Positions 20,577 to 33,584 are shown, numbered from the stretch's first letter. The stretch: 64,000 nt of DNA from Coix lacryma-jobi var. lacryma-jobi (GCA_009763385.1 CM019831.1:86649845-86713844); one strand, 5' to 3'. The notes: a model not told the origin generated them from the letters alone. Program-made: numbers and translations.

Positions 20577-23500
20577 ATGCCTGTGAACACCCGTACCGGA
20601 GCCGGAGGTTCTGATGATGCCAACATCCCAAACCCTCCACCTGTACCAGCTACCCTAGCAGATGCCATTGCAGCCTTGGCCGCCGCTGCCAATCTGATGG
20701 CTCAGAATCAAGGGCAGCAGAATGTTGGTCACCGTGGTCGTCACAACCAAGAGGCCACCTATGTGGATTTCACTGAAACCCGTCCACCGGTTTTCACCAG
20801 AGCCGATGAACCCCTCGAAGCTGACGATTGGCTCCGCACCATGGAGCAGAAGTTTGGTCTCATCCGATGCACTGAAATCCAGAAGCCCCGGTTTGCTTCA
20901 TAGCAGCTTCGTGGACCAGCAAGTGCTTGGTATGCCAACCTCTTGGCTGCCCAACCTGAAGGTCATGAGTTGACCTGGGAAGAGTTCCGCACCGCTTTCC
21001 GTGCACACCACATCCCATCAGGTCTGATGAAGATGAAGCTTGATCAGTTCCTAGCCCTGCAGCAGAAGGACTCCACAGTGATGCAGTATGTGGGTCAATT
21101 CAACCATCTGAGTCAGTATGCAGCGGAATATGTCAACACGGATGAGAAGAAGAGAGACTGTTTCCTTAGGGGATTGCACCCTAAGATCCGCAGAAGCATG
21201 TCCAACAACCTGACCGGTTCTTATCATGAGGCTGTTGACCAGGCAGTTGCTTTTGAAGAGAGCAACCGTCAGTACCAAGAGGAGAAGAGGAAGAAGAAAG
21301 CAGGATCTAGCAGCCACTCTGGCAATCACAAGCGCCAGAGGATCATATATCATCCTAGTCACCACCACAATCGTCCACCTTACCCTCACCAGCAAGTGGT
21401 CGTCCGTACCGCGGCTACCACCCACAACGCCAACCAACAAAGTGCCACTCAGCCGAACGCCCCAGGTGTTCGTATCACCACCCCACAAACCGCCTATAAT
21501 CATCCCTGCTTCAACTGTGGTCAACTGGGCCACTGGACTCGTGAGTGCCCAAAGCCCAAGAAGCCTGCTCAGAACTTTCAGAAGGGTCCTGGAGGACCAC
21601 AGCAGCAGCAACACCGTGCTCCACAGCAGCAAGTGCAGAAGGGCAAGTTCGTCAAGAAGCACGGGCAAGTCTACTACACCACTGTCAGCGATATTCCAGA
21701 AGGGGAGCCCGTCATGATCGGTAGGTTTCCCATTGCCAATCATCCTGCAGTTGTGTTGTTTGATTCTGGTGCATCGCATTCTTTCATCAGTCGTACCTTC
21801 GTCTCTAAGCATGGCATATCATTTGGGGAGTTGAAAGAAAGTTTTTGCATTTTATCGCCTGGAGGGCGTATAATCACCAAAGAGGTGGTTCGCAGTATAC
21901 CGGTGATGTTGGGAAATCATGCGTTCCCTACCACCATGATAGTGCTGAAAGATCAGGCGATAGATGTCATCCTAGGCATGAATTGGATGTGTCAGTATAA
22001 AGCCATGATCGACATCTTGAATAGAGTTGTGAGAGTGGATATTCCTAACAGTACCGCCAAACTCCTTCTCCAACTTCCTATGCCTTCAAAACCAGCTACC
22101 ACACAGCTAAATGCTACCTATGATCAAGGGATCCGAGACATCCCTGTAGTCTGTGAGTTCCCTGATGTCTTTCCTGAAGACTTACCTGGTCTACCTCCCG
22201 ACCGTGATGTCGAGTTTGCCATAGAGCTAAAGCCCGGGACTGCTCCCATATCCCGCAGAGCTTATCGTATGCCTCCCAGAGAGTTGGCAGAACTAAAAAT
22301 CCAATTACAAGATTTGTTGGACAAGGGTTTCATTCGCCCAAGCTCGTCTCCTTGGGGCTGTCCTGCAATCTTTGTAAAGAAGAAAGACAAGAGTCTCAGA
22401 CTTTGCGTTGATTATCGCCCACTCAACGAAGTCACCATCAAAAACAAATATCCCTTGCCTCGTATCGATCTTCTGTTTGACCAGTTAGCTGGGGCCATGG
22501 TCTTCTCTAAGATTGACCTCAGGTCTGGTTACCACCAAATAAAAATCCGTCCTGAAGATATTCCTAAAACAGCTTTCACCACCAGATACGGCCTATATGA
22601 GTATTTGGTCATGTCCTTTGGCTTGACCAATGCCCCTGCTCATTTCATGTACCTCATGAACTCTGTGTTCATGCCAGAGCTTGATAAATTCGTGGTCGTG
22701 TTCATTGACGACATCCTTGTCTACTCAAAAACCCCTGAAGATCACGCCAAGCATCTTCGTATCGTTCTATTCCGTCTCAGAGACCATCAGCTCTATGCTA
22801 AGTTCAGTAAATGTGAGTTCTGGTTAGATCAGATACAGTTTCTTGGTCATGTCCTTTCCGCTGAAGGTGTGTCAGTCGACCCTGGAAAAGTGTCAGATAT
22901 CCTGGATTGGAAGCCACCTACCTCCGTTCACAAGGTCCGCAGTTTTATGGGGATGGCAGGATATTATCGTCGATTCATCCCAGATTTCTCCAGAATTGCC
23001 AAGCCTATCACCGAGTTGCTGAAGAACTCTGTGAAGTTCTTTTGGTCACCAGCTTGTGAACAAGCTTTTCAGACTTTGAAGAAGTTGCTAACCACGTCAC
23101 CAGTGCTAGCTCAGCCGAACGTCGAAAAGCCCTTTGATGTCTACTGTGATGCATCTGGTACTGGTTTGGGTTGCGTGTTGATGCAAGAAGGAAGAGTGAT
23201 CGCTTATGCCTCGCGGCAGCTTAAGCGACATGAGGAAAATTATCCAACTCATGATCTTGAGTTAGCAGCAGTGGTTCATGCCTTGAAGATATGGCGTCAT
23301 TATCTGTTGGGCAGTACCTGCAATGTGTACACAGATCATAAGAGTATGAAGTATATCTTCACCCAAGAAGAGCTGAACATGAGGCAGCGAAGATGGCTTG
23401 AGTTAATCAAGGACTATGATATCGAAGTGCATTACCATCCGGGTAAGGCGAATGTGGTCGCCGATGCACTCAGTCGCAAGTCATACTGTAACTGCCTGGT

Positions 23501-25035
23501 TATGAAATCCTATGAATCTTCCCTATGCTATGAACTAGAGAAGCTGGGTATTGAAATGGTTCCACAAGGAAGTCTAGGCAATGTCAGAGTAGAAACCTCT
23601 ATCAGAGAACAGATCATAGCTGCACAGAAAGATAACCCCGGAATCAAGCACATCATCGAAAAGGTTCAAGTTGGAAAGACTGACTGTTTCAGGATTGATG
23701 ATGAAGGAGTGGTATGGTTCAAGAACCGTCTGGTAGTTCCCAAGGTACCTGAGCTGAGACAGATAATCCTTGATGAAGCACACTCAACCAGATTTGCCAT
23801 CCATCCTGGCAGCAACAAAATGTACCAAGACTTGAAGCAAAAATTCTGGTGGACAAAGATGAAGATCGAAATCGCTCGACATGTCGCTCGTTGCGATACA
23901 TGTCAGAAAGTCAAGGCTGTGCATATGAAGCCCGGAGGAGAGCTGCAACCTTTGTCAGTACCTGGTTGGAAATGGGAGGATATCAGCATGGATTTTATCA
24001 ATGGGTTACCCAAGACTCAAAAGGGATTCGATTCCATTTGGGTGATAGTGGACCGTCTCACGAAGCAAGCTCACTTCCTACCAGTCAAAACAAGTTATAC
24101 CGCCCCAACTTATGCCACCTTATACAAGAACAACATAGTGAAGCTCCATGGCATCCCCAAGACCATCATCTCAGATCGTGGCACTCAGTTTGTCGCTAAG
24201 TTCTGGAAAGCGTTCCATGCCTCACTTGGAACCAAGCTATTGTATAGCACGGCTTATCATCCGCAGACTGATGGACAGACTGAGAGAGTCAACCAAGTGT
24301 TAGAAGATATGTTGAGAGCCTGTGTGCTTACCTTCGCAGATACTTGGGATCAGTGTTTGCCCTTGGCAGAATTCTCTTATAATAACAGTTACCAAGAGAG
24401 CATCAAAATGGCACCCTTTGAAGCACTGTACGGCCGTCGTTGTCGTACCCCTCTCAGTTGGTCTGAACCCGGAGAAAGGGAATTCTTTGGAGTTGACCTA
24501 GTACAGGATATGGAAGAGAAAGTCAAGCAAATACAAGAGAACATGAAGATCGCACAGTCTCGACAGAAAAGTTATGCTGACAAGAGACGTCGACCTTTGC
24601 AGTTCGAGATCGGGGATTATGTGTATCTAAAGGTCTCACCCACCAAAGGAGTCACTCGTTTTGGAGTCAAGGGAAAATTAGCACCCCGCTACATTGGTCC
24701 GTTCGAGATTCTGGATCGTTGTGGCAAGGTTGCTTACAAGTTAAGTTTGCCCGACCATCTTTCAGCAGTTCATAATGTGTTTCATGTCTCCCAACTCAAG
24801 AAGTGCCTCCGAGTACCTGAACATGTGGTTGAAGTTGAAGGCGTTGAGCTAGAACCAGATCTGTCATACACTGAGCATCCAGTTCGCGTGTTGGATCACA
24901 AGGATCGTGTTACCCGAAGAACCACCACAAGATGGTACAAGATCCAGTGGAACCAGCACTCTGAAAGAAGAAGCCACCTGGGAATCCGAAGACTTCTTAG
25001 CAAAGAACTATCCCGACTTTCTCGAATCTTTGTAG
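20577..25035 (+). pseudogene. gag-pol: Gag-pol polyprotein of element B, one nonsense and one frameshift
   Basis: The ATG at 20577 (MPVNTRTGAGG) directly follows TTATACAG. Codon 109 is TAG (20901-20903) where C has a Gln codon. Beyond it the frame is open to near the end. In order: capsid region (FRAHHIPSGLMKMKLDQFL), CCHC knuckle CFNCGQLGHWTREC at about residue 311, protease LFDSGASHSF (Asp about 396), reverse transcriptase with FIDD at 709-712, RNase H (YCDASGTGLGCVL), integrase HHCC domain (CDTCQK), catalytic D1139, D1200 and E1236 with D-35-E spacing, GPF motif (YIGPFEIL), and a C-terminal chromodomain from about 24870. One extra A at about 24964-24966 shifts the frame inside the chromodomain; the original stop would be 25033-25035. 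The encoded enzymes copy and integrate the element. Confidence 0.9.
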
Positions 25036-25070
25036 GTGTAAGGTTTTGCCTTTTCCTTCTTAAGACGTGG

Positions 25071-25087
25071 AATCTCGGGGCGAGATT
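25071..25087 (+). promoter_or_regulatory. Hairpin beside the polypurine tract, element B
   Basis: AATCTCG, loop GGG, CGAGATT: a perfect 7-bp stem 5 bp before the purine tract. Element C has the same stem with loop TGA. Confidence 0.7.
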
Positions 25088-25091
25088 TCTT

Positions 25092-25105
25092 TTAGGGGGG
25101 AAGGC
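25092..25105 (+). other. Polypurine tract, element B
   Basis: TTAGGGGGGAAGGC directly before the 3' LTR; it is the plus-strand DNA priming site. Confidence 0.85.
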
Positions 25106-28100
25106 TGTAACACCCCTGGTGTTTAAATGTAATTAACTTGACATGTCATCATCTTAAGCATTAATCATTTCCTGTGATGCATTTGATTTGCCTAATTGCT
25201 ATGCCTTGTTTCCCTTTTCAAAAACCCTAAAAGCCCAATTCTCTCTATAAGGGCAAAATGGTAATTTCACCTCTGTGCCTAGTTATATTTAATTCTTGTT
25301 CAAATTTAGTGCCCTGATGTTTGCTGCATTGACCAAAGTTCAAAAATCAGAATTTGATTTCAAATCCCTTTGCAAAACCCTGATTTCCAAACCCTGGATT
25401 TTATCCCTCTTTTTGTTATTCAAAAATTATTCAAAATTTGGGATTGGTCCAAAAAGCAAAGTTGTAGGTCTGGCAAAGAGAAACAACTTTGGTATTTACA
25501 AATTTTCAAGTTGCAGTACAAAGTTTTGAGTTATTTCAAATTCATTCAAACCTTAACTTTTGTTCTTTTTTTTTAGTTTTCAAAATTAGTTCAAAAACTA
25601 ATGAGTTTCAGGAAAAGTGTATTATAGCAAAGTTGTAGGTTTTGATAAAAGGAACAACTTTCATGTTTGAAGATTTTCAAGTTTCAGTATAAAATCCAAA
25701 GTAATTTTGAAGTGATGCAAATTTCAAAAGTGTCCCCTTTTCTGATTTCAAATATTGTTCAAAAACTATTTGGAATTTGAAAATGTTCATATTGACAAAG
25801 TTGTAGATTTCATTTTTCTGAGCAACTTTGGTGATTTGAGTTTTCGTCGCACAGTTCAAATTTTGGAAGTATTTTGCAAAATTCAGAGATCAGCCAAAGT
25901 CAAACCCTAGGCCTACCTACTGTTCCTCTTCTTCCTAGGGTCAGGGGGGGCCCGGCCATGGCGCCCCGCCGGCGTCGCGCGTGCCGCACGCCTGGCTGCT
26001 CCCCACGCGCCACCAACCTGCCACCGCTGTTCCCTTGTCCCCTCCGCGCCCGCACGCGAGCGCTGACTCTCTCTCCCGTCCCCTACAGTCCTCTCCGCGC
26101 CGCCGCCGCGTGGCCATCGCCGGCCGAGCTTGCGCCGAGCCCCGGCTGCACGCCCGTCCTCCGCCTTAGCGCAATCGAGTGCGCACGCTCCCGCCGAGCT
26201 TATCCACCCCACCTCAAGCTCTCTACCGGCCCCTGGCCGCGGCTATATAAGCCCGCCGGAGCTCCGACCTCCGCACTCACTCCGCCACCGTCGCCAGCAC
26301 AGTCCTCGGCCTCCGCCGCTCCACCACCTAGCTCAGAAGCTCCGCCTTGAACTCGTGAAGCTTTCCCACCCTCCAATTTCACCTTCCCCGCCCTCAATCG
26401 CCCGGCGTAGCTCCATCTTCCCAAACTCCGACAGAAACCCGGCGAGCTCGGGTTCGTGAAATTCGTCGCCTCCGGCCACGACCATCCCTCACCGACCCCC
26501 GTGTCGTGTTCCTTGGTCCCGTGCGACTCTGACCAGACCCTTGCGGTCTCGTGTGTTGCGCAGGGTCGCCGGAGCGCCGTCCGCCGCTCGCCGCCGAAGG
26601 AGCTCCACCGAACCACCGCCCCTCGAGCACGTCTCGAGCCTCACCCTCGAGCGCGTGTCGAGCCTCACCCTCGAGCGCGTGTCGAGCCTCACCCTCGAGC
26701 CCTGCCTCCGATCCGTGGTAAGCACCCGAGGCCTCCGGCCTCTGCTTCCACTCCGTCTCGCCCGAGCCGAAGCCTCGAGCACGCGTTCCGTCTCGCCCGA
26801 GCCCGAGCCTCGGCGGACAGACCCTCAGCACTTCGCTCGAGCCAGGCCTCGAGCGGACCCGTGCACCCTCCGCTCATCGAGCCAGGCCTCGGACGGAGCA
26901 CCCAATTTCCGTCTCGCCCGAGCCCGTCTCGCCCGAGCCTTTCTTAGAAGGAGCACAGTGCTCTTTCCTTTTTTTTGAGAGTTTGGAATAGTGTTCTGTT
27001 TTCTTTTTTTTGTGTGAATTAATCTGTTGTTCCTTAAATGCTGAGAAAATTATGGTATGCTCCTTGAACAGTGTAGTATTTTATAAAAATATAAAACTTG
27101 ACTTTTCTGCAAAAATTTGAAAATGAAAAATCCCCCTTTTAATTAATAAATGATGGTTTTGGATTTTTAGAAAATGATTTATAACTCCAAAATTTATGAG
27201 ATCACTTTTTGTGAGCTAGTTATGCCATGACAAGTCTCTGGTAAAATTTTGAAGTCATTTGGAGCAAGTTGATTTTTGAGCTTTATTTTAATTAAGGAAT
27301 AGTGCCTTTTGTTAATTAAATGTCTAGATTTAATTGAGCACCTTAATGACCTCCAAAAATTATGAAATTTGTTTTGCCATATACTTGTACCCTAATGAAC
27401 TTGTGTGATTAATTTGGTAATTTTTGGAGCACCTTCATAAAATGATTTGTTTTAAATAATTAAGAAATTAGAAAAAAAAATGTGATTAGGGTTAGCGTTG
27501 AATGTCCTGTGATGTGACTTTTGGATTGCTTGATGTTCATAGACCCCTACCCTTTGGTCTATGATGTTTGTGATGCTATGTTTAGATGATGCTTAAGATA
27601 ATTATAATAAGGTCTAGTTTAATCAATATTGCTTAAGGGAGAAATGGTTACCTTTTATGCTCACCCTAGATTTCGTTTATGCCTTGCCTAAGAGTAATCT
27701 AGAATCAGTGGTATTATCTTGCACCTTAAGTCCATATCATCATTCTCATGAGCATTCATCATTGCATCCGTATAGTTGACGAAGAAGGTACCAGAGTCGA
27801 GGCCGCTGTTGACGAACCAACTCCCGAGGCGACCCCGAGCTCCAACACCTATACCTACCCCGAGTCTGCTCTCTTTGCCATCCAAGGCAAGCCCCGGTGC
27901 ATTTAACCCTTTCCTTGAATTTATAAAATGTTTTCCTTAAATGCTTTTGAGTTAAATTATTGCATTAGGTTTATAGGAGTTGTGTGCTACCCTAATTGAT
28001 GCACTATCCACCTTGACCACTGATACACCTGATACCTGCCTTTCAAAAGTATTTGAAAAATGCTTAGCAATGCTTATTGAATTAGACTTGCAATAAAATG

Positions 28101-29384
28101 TCATTTTCAAAAGTGTGATCACTTAAGAATCTTTATGGGAATTTGGCTTTACTTCCCGTTCGATGACTGCTTGCCTAGCTAGCATGTGGTCATTGTCGAG
28201 AAGAGGTTGTCCGCGCGTACGGTGCCGTCATGTTGTAGTCCGGGACTCAACAGTTGACACCGACCGGGACAGGGTTGAAAAACTGACAGGACTATTACGC
28301 TTGGGTGAGATATAACCAAGGTGTAGTTCTGGCTGGAAAATTAGGGACCATCCGTATGGGGGCCTGCTGGTCAAGACTTGTAACTATTCACATACTACGG
28401 AAAGCTCTGGCTCCGAGGAATCCTTTATTGGACCGACAACCGCGCACTGGGAGTGGAGAGATGGCGGAAGTAGCATGTACCCACTGGGTTAAAGTCCCGG
28501 ATTGGAGGGTTAAAGTCCCGAATTGGAGTGGTGTACTGTACTTCCGGGTGGCGTAGGACCGGGCCCAATCTTGGAGGAATCGTGGTAGACGAGTTGGCAT
28601 ATGCAAGCTTGGGTGCTACATATGCAGTGTGGATAGGGATCCTCAGCTGAGTATTATTTATCCGGATTAACGTTGCTCCTCGGTTATGGAGACTTGGTCC
28701 ACTGACTGTCAACGGAGAGTGGTTCTCAACTAGGAATGTTTTGAAATGTAAAATGAATCATGAATAATGAAGAATTGAGAAATACTGAATCTTTCAAAAA
28801 TAAAATAAGGTTTACAAAATGCTTTTCTGCAAAATACTCGATCTTGTTTAAGCCTTACCTTGACTACCCTAAGCCTCTCATTCCTGAGTCTTCTCCCTTT
28901 TTCTTTAGTCGGGTAAGTCTTGTTGAGTACCCCAGTACTCAGGGTTTTGTTACCCATGCTGCAGGTATGACAGAGACCCCGATGTGTCTCGCACCCTGTT
29001 GCGTGACCTTCGTCCAGGAAGAGGCCGATGAGGCCGATGAGTAAATGTGCACCCTCGGGCTGGGTGTTACATGTATCTTTATGTTATTGTTCCCGCTGCG
29101 TTGTCTACTTTGAATTTCCCGAACAATGGTTTGTAATAATCGTACTCCTTACCTCATTTGAAACCTCGGTTTGTAAAACTAATGTTATTTAAGTCTTCCG
29201 CTCTTTATTCCGATGTTGTTTTTAAAAGTATGAAATGCTGTAACCGAATTGTGAGATGATCCTGCGGACATTGGGCACTGATGTAGCCCGGTGGCGAACA
29301 GGTCTTAATCACATGGAACATGGGTTCGGCTGTCAGAAGTTGACAGGGACACGTGGGCCATGGGATTAGGGCCGTTACGTCACA
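25106..29384 (+). repeat. 3' LTR of element B (4279 bp)
   Basis: Same length as the 5' LTR. Differences noted: T/G near 15511/25477, C/T near 16113/26079, C/G near 16868/26828, G/A near 16909/26875, one T more in a T run and one G less in a G run. TATA at 26244-26251, GGCAAGCCCCGG box at 27886-27904, hairpin at 28924-28941. Confidence 0.95.
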
Positions 29385-29932
29385 TTGGTGTGCCTTCTGA
29401 TAGGCCTTTGTACCATTGCTCTTTTTGTGAAAAAGATGGGCATCAAGAAAGCTTTTGCTATCGGCGTGCCAAACGCTTGCACCAAGCTCGCTCTTCTAGG
29501 AAGTTGGTGGTTCATTTCCCTTCTCATGGCATGAACGCTTGTGCTCCTAGTAAGAAGCCTCTCTTTGTTGATGGCTTTTATGACTCCTTTTCTAGTGGGT
29601 TAGGTCATGGTCGTGGACATGCTTCTAATGCATCTTGTGTTGGTCCACGTCATGCTTTTCATGGTGCTTCTATTGGTTCTTCTACAAAAACCTTGGAAGA
29701 TGTTTGCCTCTTTTCCCGTGGTACAACTCGTTCTTCTCCCCGAGTTGTCCTTTTGACGAATGCTTCCAACGGTGTTTCACAATTGCATTTGAACCAACAT
29801 TTGCATCATGCTAACCCACATGATAAGTTGAGTGCTCCTTTGAGAGTTGTGACCAAGTCTTGGATTCCCAAGTATATGCTTTCTAACCCTTCGGGATCCA
29901 AGACTCGGGTTACTTTGTCCTCTTGTGTGTAG
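29385..29932 (+). pseudogene. gag: Gag-like protein of element A, C-terminal part
   Basis: The frame continues directly from codon 15137-15139 across the empty site of B. It opens with a second CCHC knuckle (CSFCEKDGHQESFC) with spacing identical to the first. A basic segment (RRAKRLHQARSSRK) and a His/Ser-rich low-complexity region follow, ending TAG at 29930-29932. No protease or integrase follows, so A depends on enzymes made elsewhere. Two tandem CCHC knuckles suggest nucleic-acid binding. The part 5' of the insertion is at 13641-15139. Confidence 0.7.
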
Positions 29933-32900
29933 ATAGGAGGACGCGGGGTGGAGAACATGTGCCTGATGGAGCTTGATCTTTTAGATGTGATCAAGATTTG
30001 ATGGTTCTCTACACCCCGCTTAGAATTGCCTCCAAAGAGGCTTTTGCTGTTTGGTGAGCTTTCATATACACTCATACCTTGTACACCCATGTGCTATTTC
30101 TTATGGTATGAGATGGACTGTCATGTGCTCACTTGTATAGTTTTTGCATGTACATGTTCTTTGTATCATGTTTTGTTTTAGTCTAGCATGTGCTATCTTG
30201 TATATCATGTCATGCTAGCTTTGTGTACAGCTTTGGTGGTTAATCCACTTTTCATGCTAGTTTGTGATCCTCATGAACATTGTGCCATGTTTTACCATAT
30301 TACTCCATGAGCTTGATTTGTAGTGGTATGATGTTCATTAGGTGTCACTTTTCATGTGCTAGTTTTGGTTAGCTACATGTATCATGTTGATATGATTAGA
30401 TTGAGCATTGGCCTTTCCACAATTTTATCGTGTTACATGCTTTTGGATCTATTCCTATCATTATCTTGCATTGTAGCGAGTGTTGAGGTTTAGGCTTTGT
30501 TTGGGTTGATCATGTCTCTAGGTTGCATTTTGCTCCATAGTGCTTTATCCTGTTGAATGGTAGTCTTGAATAGTTTGAGTTCAGATCTCCTTGCGGTATC
30601 ATTCATAGGTAGACCTATTTTAGTTGAGAGCTTACCTTATGCTTTTATGTAACTAACCGCTTTGTGGAGACCTTGAGGTCACACTGGACGAGACGATGCC
30701 TTGTGTTTCTTCTATCTTTGAGCTTGCAGGAGAACAGGAGCTTGGAGAGGGCATTTCGGCTCACGGACCCGATCCCACTTCTTCCACGACTTGGGGTTCC
30801 GTTCGAGCAGCTCTCCAGCAAGCACTAGCTGCACCTATGGGAGCGACAACATCAGGCGAGGGGGAGATGACTTCTGCGAGGCAGGCGCCCCGGAGTTTAG
30901 CAGATTCAGGAGTCCCCTTGGGTATCACACCAGCAGGCGGTCATGCGCTTCATGAGGTACCTCCGACACACTTCTGAGTTCGGGTTTTGGTACTCTTCTT
31001 CCTTGACCTCTTGTTGCTGTGTGGTCTTTTCCATGTGGATTTTGCTGGCTGTCGCTTGAGCGTCTCTTGGCTCTTTTTTTGTTTTGTTTTTGTGAGTTTG
31101 GTGTGTGTTTCCCGTTTAGTTGGGGAAGCATTTTGCTTGTTGTATCTTAGTTGCACTTCTCCGATACCCTTTTGTTTTGGGTTTTCCTTTTTAGGCTAGT
31201 TTTGCTTTGTCTTTGATAGACTAGCTTTTGCATGCATTTCATCATGTATTTTAGTGCATCTTAGAGCTTCATATTTAGAGCAATGAGAATGAGATTATGC
31301 TCTTTTTGGTATGCCCTATTTATTCATGATGATGCTTGTAGCTTAGGCTCTTTTTTGATCACTTGATACATGTTATGAGCTAAGCTATTTTTGGCAAATG
31401 GTGAACTTGACTAATCAACTATGAAACTTTTAATTTGTTCACCATTGAGAGTGGCAACTAGCATGGGTAGGATGTGTTGAGATCACTTTGTGCTATCTTT
31501 TGTATGCTAGGTTGCTATGTCTCTTGCACTGAGTCATTCACTTGCTTGGATTGTTCATTTTTACCTTGTGCTTAAAATTTGATCCAAGTCTAAGTGAAAT
31601 GAATTGATCGAGATGGGATTGCATGTGTTAGCACCTCACGGTATCGAGACTGTTTCTCATTGCACAATTGAGTTAAACTTGAGCCGTGTAGTGTAAGACC
31701 GAAACCGATGCTTTAATCTTCAGATTGCTTTTCTTGCATAGGCTTAGCCTGGTTGAAAAGTTAGGCAATGACCATGCTTTCAACCTCTCGCAATCACATG
31801 CTTTAAACGAACTTGTGTTAATACCACTGCAATCTCCGATAAAATTTGAAAATAACACAAGTCTATGCTTCATTCTATGGCATGATGATTGAACTTTGCT
31901 AGGGGTAGTTCACCTTTTATACTTGAGTTAGCACTTGATTGATTCCCTATCTATCCATGCTAAGTGCTATTTTAGCGGTGAACTCCTTTTCAAATGGCTT
32001 AAAACTGCTCATATGCTTAATTGTTCATATTTTGTATTCATTTGATCAGTTTGAGCCTTTGCTAGCATTTGTATTGGTTGCTACATTTTCAGGGCAGCAC
32101 CCTTTTGAGCATCTTTTCATTCTGATTGCTCTACACTTGAAGCTGTTGCATTGCACATATCATGCATTTTAGCTTAGTGTACATAACCCCAGCTCCGATA
32201 CACTTCATGGTCACTTTTATTGCTTTTCACTGCTCCCATATGCTTTTGGTTGATGACTTGTCTTGTGTTTGTGTCAACTTTGTGAGAAATGTTAAAACCC
32301 CTCAGCATGTTCCCTTTTGTCAAGGGGGGAGAAGCTGTTTGCAAGTGGAGTTTAGGTGTTTCACAAAGGGGAGAGTCGTGCATTTTGGGGAGAGCTTTGA
32401 GCTAGGGGGAGTTTGGCTCTTTTATGTGCTTCAATTGGTATCCTTCATAGTGAGCTTTGTTGCATAGCATTTGTGTATAGGCTTGCTTTTAGGGGGAGTT
32501 GTTTTGTTTTGCAACTTCTCCGCATGCTTCGAATGTTTGTGCTCCATTTGGTTTTGAGCTTCTTTTTGTGTTTTCTCAGTCGGTATCGAGCCTGCTAGTC
32601 GTGTTGAGCTGTTATGCCTCTATCTTGAGGGACTAGCAGTTTTTGCTTGGTATTTTCGATTGGTATGGAGCCTTCAGCTAGTTGGGTCGAGCCATTTTGC
32701 CTCTATCTTGAGGAACTAGCTGTTTTCACCAATTTTCGGCTGCTTGTGATTGGTATCGAGTCTTCTGCTAGTTGTGTTGAGCCTCTGTGCCTCTATCTTG
32801 AGGGACTAGCAGTTTTGCATTCTAATGCGTTGTTTCAGCCTCAATTGGTATCGAGCCTTGAGCTAGTGGTGTTGAGCCTTTTCTGTCTCTTCTTGAGGGC

Positions 32901-33584
32901 TAGCTCATTTTTGACATGGTTGCGTCGAGCCGTTGCCCATGTCTTTGGGAACCAAGTCTTTTGCTCTTTGTCTGAGTTTTTGCTCTTTTGTGGAGTTTTG
33001 CTCAGATTTTGCTTGGTTGCGTTGAGCCGTTGCCCATGTCTTTGGGGACCAAGTTATGTTCATTTCAAATTGCCCCTTCTTTAGCATTTCTTTGGCTTTT
33101 TGGGCATTTGAATGGATAATCTTCTCATGTCAAGTGACTTTGTTCTTTGCCCTTCTATGGTTTTTGATCACTTGAATGAGATTTTCAGTTTTGGTATCTC
33201 AAACTATCTCTTGTGCTTAGTTTTTGTCAATTCAATCATCAAGGGGGAGAAATTTTGAAACCCAAGTGGATAAGAACTTCAAAACCCAAGTGGATAAGAA
33301 CCTTGGTTTCTTTTGTGATGATTGTTTGACAATTTATTTGAGATTGGTTTTTGAGTGCCTTTTGGGATTCATGAAACTCTTGTTTATCTTGACTCTTCAG
33401 TTGTGTGGAGGCTTTGCCCGCTTTTCTCGTTTATTTCGGGACCGAGAGCTTTTATTTGGAGTTTTTATGATCCTTCCTCATATCAAGTGACCTTGTGTTT
33501 GCTTCTGATTGGCTTTTGGGCACTTGAATGAGGCTTGCCTTCAAACCCTTCCTTTGTGGTTTGATTTTTAGTCAATGCATTCAT
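29933..33584 (+). other. 3' internal region of element A, no pol
   Basis: About 3.65 kb, T-rich and gene-poor. A 93-codon frame at 30696-30977 (MPCVSSIFELAGEQELGE...) is open but has no recognisable domain and I do not call it a gene. At 32580-33060 a unit containing GGTATCGAGCC...TCTTGAGG.ACTAGC is repeated about five times with decay. CAAGGGGGGAG (32319), CATCAAGGGGGAGAAAT (33237) and the true tract at 33585 are successive polypurine-like motifs. Confidence 0.6.
32580..33060 (+). repeat. Degenerate direct repeats, element A 3' region
   Basis: Repeated phrases TTGGTATCGAGCCT, GTTGAGCC.TT.TGCCTCTATCTTGAGG and GACTAGCAGTTTT recur about every 100-120 bp. There is no coding sense. They may reflect serial duplication by strand slippage during reverse transcription. 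Confidence 0.5.

Larger units (their letters stand above)
15140..29384 (+). mobile_element. Chromovirus B, complete Ty3/gypsy element (14,245 bp)
   Basis: Both LTRs are exactly 4279 bp (15140-19418, 25106-29384) and start TGTAACACC and end TCACA. A perfect PBS, an H3-tail ORF, gag-pol with chromodomain, and a polypurine tract follow in order. I see only four substitutions and two compensating one-base run-length changes between LTRs, so insertion was very recent. At a commonly used grass rate of about 1.3e-8 per site per year this is a few tens of thousands of years, a rough figure. Despite its youth gag carries a nonsense codon and the chromodomain a frameshift. It lies in the gag of element A. 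Confidence 0.95.

Noticed and set aside
30696..30977. 93-codon ORF in element A
   Set aside because: No recognisable domain or second copy to test; kept only as a remark.
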